Below are positions 7,747 through 14,968 of a DNA stretch of 64,000 bases, piece by piece. A program made the translations under genes and the position numbers. The stretch comes from an uncultured Bacteroidales bacterium (lineage in GTDB: Bacteria > Bacteroidota > Bacteroidia > Bacteroidales > Bacteroidaceae). The stretch spans positions 1 to 64,000 of the forward strand of contig CADAEK010000014.1 in the NCBI GenBank assembly GCA_902786925.1, read 5' to 3'. Numbering within the stretch: position 1 is the stretch's first letter; the number at the start of each line of letters is the position of its first letter. The notes below the pieces were generated by a model. That model was not told the DNA's origin. It saw only the letters and a list, made by a program, of their open reading frames with translations, and did no database searches.

Positions 7747-8565
7747 ATGAAAAAGGTATTAGCATTTCTCTTCATCGCCTGCTGCCCAATGGCAACAGTC
7801 GTTTCCTATGCCCAGGACGATGACTTCGGACTGGACTTCTCGCTCAACGCAGAGAAGAAGATCCGGAAAGGAGTGGACTTCTCGCTCGAAGGAGGAGTAC
7901 GCACACAGGACAACACACGCAAGATAGACCGCTGGACTGTGGGTGCAGCCCTGGACGTGAAACTCTACAACTCCACCACCTTCGACTTGAAGGCTGGCGC
8001 AAAATGGGAGTATCTGTGGGTGAACAACTTGAGCACCACGAAAGACAAATACACCACCATCTACACCGAAGAGGGATATGCGGACGTGCTTGATGGCTAC
8101 AACAAGAAGGCCTCTTATTGGCGCAATCGCCATCGCAGCAGTTTGAGCCTAACCGCCAGCTATAGCCCCAACAAGCGCTGGGACTTCTCGCTTAAGGAGA
8201 TTCTGCAATACACTCACTTCTGCAAGGCCTCAACTACCATCGACAAATACCGCCTGGACGATGATGACGCCATGAGTCTGGAGAAGACCTCTGCAAAGGA
8301 CTACTCCCCTAAAGACCGGTTCATCCTGCGTTCACGATTCACTACGAAGTATAACATCAAAAGCTGTCCTCTCGACCCGTACGCATCAGTTGAATATGGC
8401 TGCGGGCTGCACTACACAGCCAACAAATGGAAATACACCGCAGGAACAGACATTAAGCTCAACAAACAGCACAAGTTCACCCTTTTCTACCGCTATCAAA
8501 CAGAAGACGATGATGATGAACCCAACGGACACCTGCTGGGCATGGGATATCAATTGAAGTTCTAA
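7747..8565 (+). CDS. DUF2490-like outer-membrane beta-barrel protein
   Basis: With the start at ATG 7747 the protein has 272 residues and a signal peptide (MKKVLAFLFIACCPMATVVSYAQ). The rest is alternating polar/hydrophobic beta strands rich in Tyr, Trp, Arg and Asp, and ends LGMGYQLKF, a terminal aromatic residue typical of outer-membrane barrels. It most resembles DUF2490 proteins. An upstream ATG at 7711 overlaps the DUF4956 stop and would add 12 residues before the signal peptide; I prefer 7747 because it places the Lys-Lys at the N-terminus. It may form the outer-membrane part of a polymer export or anchoring route with its neighbours. Confidence 0.7.
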   Translation: MKKVLAFLFIACCPMATVVSYAQDDDFGLDFSLNAEKKIRKGVDFSLEGGVRTQDNTRKIDRWTVGAALDVKLYNSTTFDLKAGAKWEYLWVNNLSTTKDKYTTIYTEEGYADVLDGYNKKASYWRNRHRSSLSLTASYSPNKRWDFSLKEILQYTHFCKASTTIDKYRLDDDDAMSLEKTSAKDYSPKDRFILRSRFTTKYNIKSCPLDPYASVEYGCGLHYTANKWKYTAGTDIKLNKQHKFTLFYRYQTEDDDDEPNGHLLGMGYQLKF

Positions 8566-8622
8566 TCATCCCAGTACACTACCATACTAAAACAGATATG
8601 ACTAATTAACTAACAGAAAGGA

Positions 8623-9021
8623 ATGAACATGAAAAAGAAGATTGTTTTTGTTGCAACGCTGATGGTCAGCACTATTGCATGGGCGGAAGACTTCAATCTA
8701 TATTACACCGCGACATCAGACGGTACTAACGTAAAAGTCGAGTCTGTGAGCAACCTACAGAAAGTGGTCTTTAAGGACGGCAACATGGTGGTCACCCTCA
8801 AAGACGGGACCTCAAAGACGGTGGCCCTGTCACTGGTGCAGCGCCTTCGCTTTTTTACAGGCTCCGGCGTCGTCGGTGTGGAAGAAGTAAAGAAGGCCAA
8901 GACCAACACAAAACATCAAGTTCATGATTTGATGGGGCGGAAGCTGGGCGACGACATGGATATCAGTCAACTGCCCAAAGGCACATACATCATTGACGGA
9001 CAAAAGACACTCATCAGATAA
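8623..9021 (+). CDS. Small secreted protein of unknown function
   Basis: The 132-residue protein has a signal peptide ending at IAWA and a short beta-rich body (residues 20-85). Its C-terminal stretch (HDLMGRKLG, then LPKGTYIIDG) resembles the tail of Bacteroidetes secreted proteins, including the GH30 protein in this window. A purine-rich GAAAGGA lies just before the ATG at 8623; ATG 8629 is an alternative start. No family was recognised for the body. Its place between the barrel protein and the beta-helix protein suggests a periplasmic or surface role in the same system. Confidence 0.65.
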   Translation: MNMKKKIVFVATLMVSTIAWAEDFNLYYTATSDGTNVKVESVSNLQKVVFKDGNMVVTLKDGTSKTVALSLVQRLRFFTGSGVVGVEEVKKAKTNTKHQVHDLMGRKLGDDMDISQLPKGTYIIDGQKTLIR

Positions 9022-9032
9022 GGTACAGAGTT

Positions 9033-10235
9033 ATGCGTAGAATTTTATTTATAGTAATGCTCACCTTGCTGGCTTGTGGACTGACACAAGCACAGACAAT
9101 TTACTTATGCAAGGACGGACACTACACCACTCGTTCCATTACAGAAGGACTGGCCGTAGACCTTACACAAGGTTATGACTCCATCACTTTCTCAAGGCCC
9201 CAGATGAGCTTTGACGTGACCATCGCGTATGCAGGCAACACAGCCACCGTTTCCATCCCCGAAGAACTGGCCGAAGAGGTGGTGTGCACCAGCGGGACCA
9301 GTTCCAATGTGGTCATCACCAACTCCAACACCTTCAACGAGGTGGTTTACAAGGTGAGCGGAAGCAGCACAGCTGGCTCACTGACTATCACCCAAGGCTA
9401 TAAGATGAAGGTCCAATTGAATGGTGTCAACCTTACATCCACTACAGGAGCTGCCGTCAACATCCAATGCGGAAAGCGCATTGACGTGATTATGCAGAGC
9501 GGAAGCACTAACTCCTTTGCGGACTATGCCGGAGGCACTCAGAAAGCCTGCTTCTATACCAAAGGACACGTGGAGCTTTCCGGTGCAGGCACCCTCAACG
9601 TGACCGGCAACCGCAACCACGCCATTGCCAGCAAGGAGTACTTCCAAGTGAAGAAGACCGTCAAGGCCATCAACATCCTCAAGGCCGCTAACGACGCGAT
9701 CCACTGCGGACAGTACTTCCAGATGAATGGAGGCACACTCACCATCGACGAGAACACAGCCAACGATGGCATCCAAGTGGAGTACAAGACAGACGACAAT
9801 GACGAAATCATTGAAGACGTAGAGAACACAGGCTTAGCCATCATCAAAGGCGGAACCTTCAACATCACTTTGAACAACAATCAAGACGCCAAAGGCATCA
9901 AGACTGTTGGCGGCATCAACATCAGTGGCGGCACCTTCCTCATCAATGCTGTGAGCAACGGCTCACGCGGCATACAGACCGATGGCAATATGAACATCAG
10001 CCAGGACAATGCCACTACAGAAATCAAGATTTATGCCAAAGGCAAACCTTGCACCTTGGAAGAGGACCAAGATGACCCACACAAGTGCATGGGTATCAAA
10101 GTGGATGGCAATCTCACCATCAAAGCCGGAACCGTTACCGTCATTCAAACAGGAAGAGAATCCAAAGGCATCAGAGTGAAAGGCGCATACACCAAAACAG
10201 GCGGCACGGTGAATGGTGTTGTTGACAACGAGTAA
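9033..10235 (+). CDS. Secreted carbohydrate-binding beta-helix protein (Cthe_2159-like)
   Basis: The 400-residue protein starts with a signal peptide (LLACGLTQAQ end). From about residue 95 it shows repeated beta-helix turns with motifs such as VQLNGVNLTS, GHVELSGAGTLNVTGN, DAIHCGQYFQMNGGTLTI, GLAIIKGGTFNI and GINISGGTF. This matches the Cthe_2159 family (annotated as carbohydrate-binding, PF14262), a polysaccharide-lyase-like right-handed helix that binds acidic sugars and calcium in the founding member. In related loci such proteins lie next to VTC and DUF4956 genes. It is the last gene before a strong terminator (10258-10290). Whether it binds sugar, polyphosphate or a phosphorylated polymer is open. 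Confidence 0.78.
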   Translation: MRRILFIVMLTLLACGLTQAQTIYLCKDGHYTTRSITEGLAVDLTQGYDSITFSRPQMSFDVTIAYAGNTATVSIPEELAEEVVCTSGTSSNVVITNSNTFNEVVYKVSGSSTAGSLTITQGYKMKVQLNGVNLTSTTGAAVNIQCGKRIDVIMQSGSTNSFADYAGGTQKACFYTKGHVELSGAGTLNVTGNRNHAIASKEYFQVKKTVKAINILKAANDAIHCGQYFQMNGGTLTIDENTANDGIQVEYKTDDNDEIIEDVENTGLAIIKGGTFNITLNNNQDAKGIKTVGGINISGGTFLINAVSNGSRGIQTDGNMNISQDNATTEIKIYAKGKPCTLEEDQDDPHKCMGIKVDGNLTIKAGTVTVIQTGRESKGIRVKGAYTKTGGTVNGVVDNE

Positions 10236-10257
10236 CACTACATATTAATACAAAAAA

Positions 10258-10290
10258 CAGGGGTACAGCATTTTGTACCCCTGTTTTTTT
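10258..10290 (+). terminator. Terminator of the VTC/DUF4956 operon
   Basis: A 10-bp perfect stem (CAGGGGTACA with TGTACCCCTG) is followed by seven T. This is a classic intrinsic terminator. Confidence 0.93.
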
Positions 10291-10311
10291 GTCTGTTTAA
10301 ATGAAAAAAGT

Positions 10312-10319
10312 TACCTTTG
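10312..10319 (+). promoter_or_regulatory. Promoter -7 box ahead of the riboswitch (TACCTTTG)
   Basis: TACCTTTGCA lies immediately upstream of the first conserved base of the cobalamin riboswitch, where the transcription start is expected. Confidence 0.8.
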
Positions 10320-10321
10320 CA

Positions 10322-10540
10322 GCGCAAATGGTTCTCCCCCACACGCGATGAACGCATGTGGCGACGGAGCTAAGAGGGAATGCAGTGAGAATCTGCGACA
10401 TTACCCGATGCTGTGAGTCCTTTTTCAAAAAGGTGCCAAAAGCGTCACTGAAGTCAAAGTGGAATCCTACGGACAACGCTTTGAAATCTTCGGGAAGACC
10501 GTGCACCTCGCAAGGATGAAGTCAGAAGACCTGCCTTTGC
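10322..10540 (+). ncRNA. Cobalamin riboswitch
   Basis: The element contains the conserved B12 features in the correct order. A closing stem pairs GCAAA..GGT (10323-10332) with ACC..TTTGC (10529-10540). A branched P2 arm with complementary CACACGCG and CGCATGTGG follows. The core is AAGAGGGAATGCAGTGAGAA, then CCCGATGCTGTGA. A GTCACTG corresponds to the usual CCACTG, then TCGGGAAG, and the final GATGAAGTCAGAAGACCTGC. It should bind a corrinoid and shut off the downstream genes. The next genes are an SLC13 transporter and a biotin-dependent acyl-CoA carboxylase/decarboxylase, not a classical B12 uptake gene. Confidence 0.93.
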
Positions 10541-10794
10541 CATTAGACACGCATGTCTGCGGGACTACGGACATCTGCGTTACACATACATATTATTAAT
10601 ATATAATGGCAAAACTGCCATACATGCGTCATGTAGTGCAGGAGACGTCCTATCGAGATGCCTCCCTATGTGGTGTTTGTATGCCAATAGCACAGAAAGA
10701 AATCTTCATAAAATATCATTAAAGTGTTGTAAATGCCGAGTGCCCCAGCAGTGATGCCCGGGCACTCTATTTGATTATTCTAATTTAACCGCAT
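10541..10794 (+). promoter_or_regulatory. Riboswitch expression-platform region and leader
   Basis: Between the riboswitch and the transporter start there is an imperfect hairpin (ACGCATGTC..GACATCTGCGT, about 10548-10580), an AT-rich segment with a possible 38-codon frame (10606-10722), and an 8-bp hairpin GAGTGCCC/GGGCACTC at 10738-10767. That hairpin is followed by a weak T-rich stretch and ends 27 bases before the ATG. The last hairpin could terminate transcription or hide the initiation region. Which structure responds to B12 cannot be decided by eye. Confidence 0.5.
10606..10722 (+). CDS. Possible 38-residue leader peptide
   Basis: An ATG preceded by an AT-rich stretch (TATTAATATATA, favourable for Bacteroidetes initiation) opens a 38-codon frame starting MAKLPYMRHVVQ and containing a CxxC pair (LCGVC). 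It lies between the B12 riboswitch and the transporter gene. There is no recognised family. It may be a translated leader, a decayed gene or chance. Confidence 0.25.
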   Translation: MAKLPYMRHVVQETSYRDASLCGVCMPIAQKEIFIKYH

Positions 10795-12300
10795 ATGTCA
10801 CTGTTCAATAACAAACTTTTCAACCTCCATCTGCTCAGCAAACTGGAGAAACTAAGAGGCTCTAAAGTCGGCAACAATTTGTCGAGCAAGTTCAACAACA
10901 AGCAATTCATTGCATCCGTCCTATCTGTCGTTGCGACAATAGTGGTGGCATGCCTGCCGACTGACAGTTTCGGCATTGAAGGGCTAACCGTTGTGCAGCA
11001 GCGCATCATCGCCATCTTCGTGTTTGCCACTTTAATGTGGCTGACAGAGGCCATTCCCGCTTGGGCCACATCTGTGTGTCTCATCTGTATGCTGCTGTTT
11101 GCCACTTCAGACAGCGCTTTGAGCATCTATTCCTCCGGTCTTGAGAAATCCGAGTTACTCAGCTATAAAGTGCTGATGGCTACGTTTGCCGACCCCATTA
11201 TCATCCTGTTCTTGGGTGGCTTTGTGCTTGCTATGGCCACCACAAAAAGCGGACTGGATGTTGTGATGGCGCGCTATTTGCTCAAACCTTTCGGCAAGAG
11301 AAGCGAGGTGGTGCTCCTTGGCTTCATCCTCATCACAGGCCTGTTCTCCATGTTCATCAGCAACACGGCCACGGCTGCCATGATGCTCACCTTCCTGGCT
11401 CCTGTGTTCAAGGCTCTTCCTGCTGACGGAAAGGGACGTGTGGCATTGACACTTGCTATTCCTCTGGGTGCCAACATTGGTGGTATTGGCACACCTATTG
11501 GTACACCACCTAATATGATTGCGCTGAAGTACCTGAATGATCCTGAAGGCATGAACCTCAACATCGGCTTCGGCGAATGGATGATGTATATGGTACCTAT
11601 GACTGTCATCTTGCTGATTATCGGCTGGTGGCTGCTTCTGCGTTTCTTCCCATTCAAGCAGAAGACCATTGAGCTGAACATCGAAGGCAATATTCAGCAC
11701 AACTGGCGCACCACGGTGGTCATCATCACATTCATTGTCACCATTCTCTTCTGGTTGCTCGACAAAGTGACTGGCGTAAACGCCAATACCGTAGCCATGA
11801 TTCCTATTGCCGTGTTTGCCGCCACGGGAGTCATCACTGCCAAAGACCTTCAGGGCGTGAACTGGAGTGTGCTGTGGATGGTTGCGGGAGGATTCGCATT
11901 AGGCGTAGCGCTCAACGAGTCGGGCTTGGCAGAGAATGCCATTGAGAGCATTCCGTTCAACCAGTGGTCACCACTCGTCATTTTGATTATTGCCATGCTG
12001 GTATGCTACGCCATGTCGAACTTCATCAGCAACACGGCCACAACCGCCCTTCTGGTTCCGGTGCTGGCGGTGGTCTGCAAAGGCATGGGCGACAGGCTCG
12101 AAAGCATTGGCGGCGTGACCACGATGCTGATTGCCATTGCCATTACTGCATCTGTATCGATGTGTCTCCCTATCAGTACACCTCCTAATGCTATCGCTCA
12201 CTCAACGGGTCTTGTGAAGCAGAATGAGATGCTGAAAGTAGGTATTGTCATTGGCATCATCGGTATGGTGCTGGGATACTTCACACTTCGTTTGATGTAA
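10795..12300 (+). CDS. SLC13/DASS family anion (dicarboxylate) transporter
   Basis: A 501-residue inner-membrane permease with about 11-12 hydrophobic segments. Both family signatures are present: SNTATAAMM near residue 185 and SNTATTALLVP near 407, the paired Ser-Asn-Thr motifs that bind sodium and substrate. GGIGTPIGTPPN (about 225) and PISTPPNAIA (about 460) complete the two inverted half-sites. Members carry succinate, citrate or other di- and tricarboxylates (some carry sulfate) and may act as sodium symporters or exchangers. The first 40 residues are an unusually long polar N-terminus. It is the first large gene behind the cobalamin riboswitch and precedes carboxylase genes, which points to succinate or related acids as substrate (inference). 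Confidence 0.88.
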   Translation: MSLFNNKLFNLHLLSKLEKLRGSKVGNNLSSKFNNKQFIASVLSVVATIVVACLPTDSFGIEGLTVVQQRIIAIFVFATLMWLTEAIPAWATSVCLICMLLFATSDSALSIYSSGLEKSELLSYKVLMATFADPIIILFLGGFVLAMATTKSGLDVVMARYLLKPFGKRSEVVLLGFILITGLFSMFISNTATAAMMLTFLAPVFKALPADGKGRVALTLAIPLGANIGGIGTPIGTPPNMIALKYLNDPEGMNLNIGFGEWMMYMVPMTVILLIIGWWLLLRFFPFKQKTIELNIEGNIQHNWRTTVVIITFIVTILFWLLDKVTGVNANTVAMIPIAVFAATGVITAKDLQGVNWSVLWMVAGGFALGVALNESGLAENAIESIPFNQWSPLVILIIAMLVCYAMSNFISNTATTALLVPVLAVVCKGMGDRLESIGGVTTMLIAIAITASVSMCLPISTPPNAIAHSTGLVKQNEMLKVGIVIGIIGMVLGYFTLRLM

Positions 12301-12318
12301 TATAAACTAAGAAACAGT

Positions 12319-12693
12319 ATGGATATTTATCATTCAACATATACACAATACATTGACTTGATGACTCAGCTGAAAGGCGATGTAGCCATGCTTGCCAATC
12401 AATCTCACTCCGAAACCCAGGAAGCCACTGGGGCGAATACCGTACTCTCCCAAATCGACGACACCATAGACACGGCATCGAGAGAGACGTTTCTTCCCTC
12501 TGGCGAACTGCTGAACATCACCAAGGGGTTGATTAGCTATAAAAGTCGCATACGTGAGAAGAACCCAGCGACGGAGGCCACATTCAAACAATGCTTTCGC
12601 ACACTTAACAAGGCCGCCATTTCGCTCCGACAAATCACGGACGACTGTGCACTCGCTGAAGCGAATGAATTGTCAATACAGGAGATGTATTAA
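12319..12693 (+). CDS. Unrecognised 124-residue helical protein
   Basis: A soluble, probably all-helical protein (MDIYHSTYTQYIDLMTQLKG start, later FKQCFRTLNKAAISLRQI) with no signal peptide and no family I can name. It starts 19 bases after the transporter stop and ends 28 bases before the biotin carboxylase gene, so it is likely co-transcribed with them. The close packing supports it being a true gene. A regulatory or accessory role for the transporter or the carboxylase is possible but not shown. Confidence 0.6.
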   Translation: MDIYHSTYTQYIDLMTQLKGDVAMLANQSHSETQEATGANTVLSQIDDTIDTASRETFLPSGELLNITKGLISYKSRIREKNPATEATFKQCFRTLNKAAISLRQITDDCALAEANELSIQEMY

Positions 12694-12720
12694 AGATACT
12701 ACACATTATATAATATATAT

Positions 12721-14235
12721 ATGATTAGAAAGATATTAGTTGCAAATCGTGGAGAGATAGCTATCCGTGTGATGCGCAGCTGCTATGAGATGGGTATCCG
12801 CTCGGTGGCTGTGTATAGTACCGCCGACCGCCTCTCTCGCCACGTGCTCTTTGCCAACGAGGCCGAGTGCATAGGCGGGGCTGCCAGCAGCGACAGCTAT
12901 CTGAACATTGATCACATCTTGGAAGCAGCACGGAAGCATAAAGTGGATGCCATTCATCCCGGCTATGGATTCCTCTCTGAGAATGCAGAGTTTGCCCGCA
13001 GATGTGAGCAAGAGGGTTTTATCTTTATTGGTCCTCGTCCTGAGACGATGGAGGAAATGGGCGACAAGATTAGCGCCCGCCGCAAAATGATAGAGGCAGG
13101 TGTGCCTGTCGTTCCCGGCACAGAAGAGCCGCTGAAATCTGCCGAAGAGGCCGTGAAGGTGGCAAAGAAAATTGGATTCCCCGTCATGCTGAAAGCCTCT
13201 ATGGGCGGCGGTGGCAAGGGCATGCGCCTCATTGAGCGGGAAGAAGATGTCGTAGAGATGTATAATGCTGCCCGCAGCGAAGCCATGTCTGGCTTTGGCG
13301 ATGACACGGTTTATATCGAGAAGTTCGTAGAAGAGCCTCATCATATTGAGTTCCAAATCTTGGGTGACAAGCATGGCAACGTGGTGCATCTCTTTGACCG
13401 CGAATGCTCCGTGCAGCGCCGCCACCAGAAGATTGTGGAAGAGAGCCCATCTCCCTTCATCGACTACAACCTGCGCATGGAGATGGGAGCCAAGGCTGTG
13501 GCCGCAGCACGCGCCGTGGGCTATGAAGGCGCCGGCACCATCGAGTTCTTGGTGGACAAATACCACAAGTTCTACTTCCTGGAAATGAACACGCGCCTGC
13601 AAGTTGAGCACCCCATCACGGAAGAAGTGGTGGGCATCGACCTCGTGAAAGAGCAGATTCTCATTGCCGACGGACAGCCTCTGAACTACCGTCAGGAGGA
13701 CATACGCCAACGCGGGCATGCCATCGAGTGCCGTATTTGTGCAGAAGACACAGAGCACAACTTCATGCCTTCTCCTGGCGTGATTCAGCAACTGACGGAG
13801 CCTCACGGCATTGGCACACGTATAGACTCGTATGTGTATGAAGGCTATGAGATTCCCGTGCACTACGACCCGATGATAGGCAAGCTCATCGTGTGGGCTA
13901 CCAACCGCGAATATGCCATCGAGCGTATGCGCCGCGTGCTCTACGAGTACAAGATTACGGGCTTGACCACCAATATCCGCTACCTGCGCCGCATCATCGA
14001 CGTGCCTTCTTTTAAGCAGGGCAACTACAACACCTACTTCATTGAGCGCAACCAAGAGCGCCTGCGTCCACGCCCAGGCTTCAAGAACGACTCTGAGCCA
14101 ATGGCTGTCATTGCGGCATACATTGACTATCTGATGAATCTTGAAGAGAATAAACCAAGCATGCCTACAGCGGAGAACACTGCCATCAGCCGCTGGAGAG
14201 CATTCGGATTGCAGAAAGGAGTGCTGCGCGTGTAA
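12721..14235 (+). CDS. accC: Biotin carboxylase subunit of acyl-CoA carboxylase
   Basis: An ATP-grasp enzyme that carboxylates the biotin carrier from bicarbonate and ATP. The N-terminal ILVANRGEIAIRV, the glycine-rich MGGGGKGMR loop (about residue 162), the EKFVEEPHHIEFQ segment and the catalytic EMNTRLQVEHPITE (about 290) are all intact. The length of 504 exceeds the roughly 450 of E. coli AccC and matches the versions that work with propionyl-/methylmalonyl-CoA carboxyltransferases. The biotin carrier gene follows after 208 bases that hold a TGTTACA palindrome array. Given the neighbours it probably serves a propionyl-CoA carboxylase or related complex rather than fatty acid synthesis, though acetyl-CoA cannot be excluded. 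Confidence 0.9.
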   Translation: MIRKILVANRGEIAIRVMRSCYEMGIRSVAVYSTADRLSRHVLFANEAECIGGAASSDSYLNIDHILEAARKHKVDAIHPGYGFLSENAEFARRCEQEGFIFIGPRPETMEEMGDKISARRKMIEAGVPVVPGTEEPLKSAEEAVKVAKKIGFPVMLKASMGGGGKGMRLIEREEDVVEMYNAARSEAMSGFGDDTVYIEKFVEEPHHIEFQILGDKHGNVVHLFDRECSVQRRHQKIVEESPSPFIDYNLRMEMGAKAVAAARAVGYEGAGTIEFLVDKYHKFYFLEMNTRLQVEHPITEEVVGIDLVKEQILIADGQPLNYRQEDIRQRGHAIECRICAEDTEHNFMPSPGVIQQLTEPHGIGTRIDSYVYEGYEIPVHYDPMIGKLIVWATNREYAIERMRRVLYEYKITGLTTNIRYLRRIIDVPSFKQGNYNTYFIERNQERLRPRPGFKNDSEPMAVIAAYIDYLMNLEENKPSMPTAENTAISRWRAFGLQKGVLRV

Positions 14236-14271
14236 CAGCACCGAGGCGGCGCTTGCCATACGCCCGGTGTA

Positions 14272-14378
14272 GCAAATGTAACACACCCTGTGTAACATTT
14301 GTCACATACCGTGTGTTACAATTGTAACACGCCGTATGTAACACTTGTAACACAAGGCGAATCAATTTGTGTTACAAA
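14272..14378. repeat. GTGTTACA/TGTAACAC palindrome array, copy 1
   Basis: About six copies of TGTAACAC or its complement are packed in about 105 bases between the biotin carboxylase and biotin carrier genes. They include the perfect 18-base palindrome GTGTTACAATTGTAACAC (14313-14330). The same motif forms a second array at 35348-35469. It could bind a dimeric regulator or act as RNA hairpins inside the operon. Confidence 0.85.
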
Positions 14379-14443
14379 ACGCAGAGAGCATGGGCAAGAA
14401 GGCGCTGCCTTCAGCACCAACGTGAATATAACAAACAGCAAAT

Positions 14444-14968
14444 ATGGAAATACAAGTAGGAAATAAGACCTTGGAAGTCACCATGCTGAGCAAGGAGGGC
14501 AACCAAGTGAAAATAGACATTGACGGGAAGGTGTATGACGTGGATGTGGCGATGCTGCAAAACGGCACCTGCTCCCTCATCTACGACGGCAATTCCTATA
14601 ATGCCGAACTCATCCGCGAAAGTGGCGAGAAGCACTATCGCGTGAACCTCAACTACTCTACCTACCAAATCGACATGCTTGACTCGCAGGCGAAGTACAT
14701 GAAGATGCGCCGTGGAGGCTCTTCCGGCTCTGTTCAGGCAGACGTCATCACGGCACCAATGCCTTGCAAGATTGTCAACATCTATGTGAAGCCTGGCGAC
14801 CAACTGAAAGCCGGCGACACCGTGCTGACAATGGAAGCCATGAAGATGCAGTCAAACTACAAGGTGAATGCCGACTGCACCGTCAAGGATGTGTTAGTGA
14901 ATGTGGGCGACAGCGTCCGTGTGGAACAGCCGCTCATCAAGTTGGACATTAAAAAAGAAGAAAAATGA
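14444..14968 (+). CDS. Biotin carboxyl carrier protein of acyl-CoA carboxylase
   Basis: The 174-residue protein ends in a biotinyl domain with the attachment motif EAMKMQ (lysine about residue 130) and the surrounding TAPMPCKIV and VGDSVRVEQPLIKLDI strands. The first 60-70 residues form a beta-rich domain, then a GGSSGS linker. This layout fits the small carrier subunit of decarboxylase or propionyl-CoA carboxylase complexes rather than fatty-acid AccB. The biotin motif has Pro-Cys (MPCK) where many members have Met-Pro-Gly. Its 3' end overlaps the carboxyltransferase start by four bases (ATGA), so the two are translationally coupled. Confidence 0.88.
   Translation: MEIQVGNKTLEVTMLSKEGNQVKIDIDGKVYDVDVAMLQNGTCSLIYDGNSYNAELIRESGEKHYRVNLNYSTYQIDMLDSQAKYMKMRRGGSSGSVQADVITAPMPCKIVNIYVKPGDQLKAGDTVLTMEAMKMQSNYKVNADCTVKDVLVNVGDSVRVEQPLIKLDIKKEEK

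Noticed and set aside
12736-14298. 520-residue open frame on the minus strand opposite accC
   Set aside because: It mirrors the codon pattern of accC, is His/Val-rich without any domain, and accC is certain.
14272-14378. CRISPR-like appearance of the TGTTACA array
   Set aside because: The units are short palindromes with irregular spacing of a few bases; there are no 25-40 base repeats with unique spacers and no cas genes.
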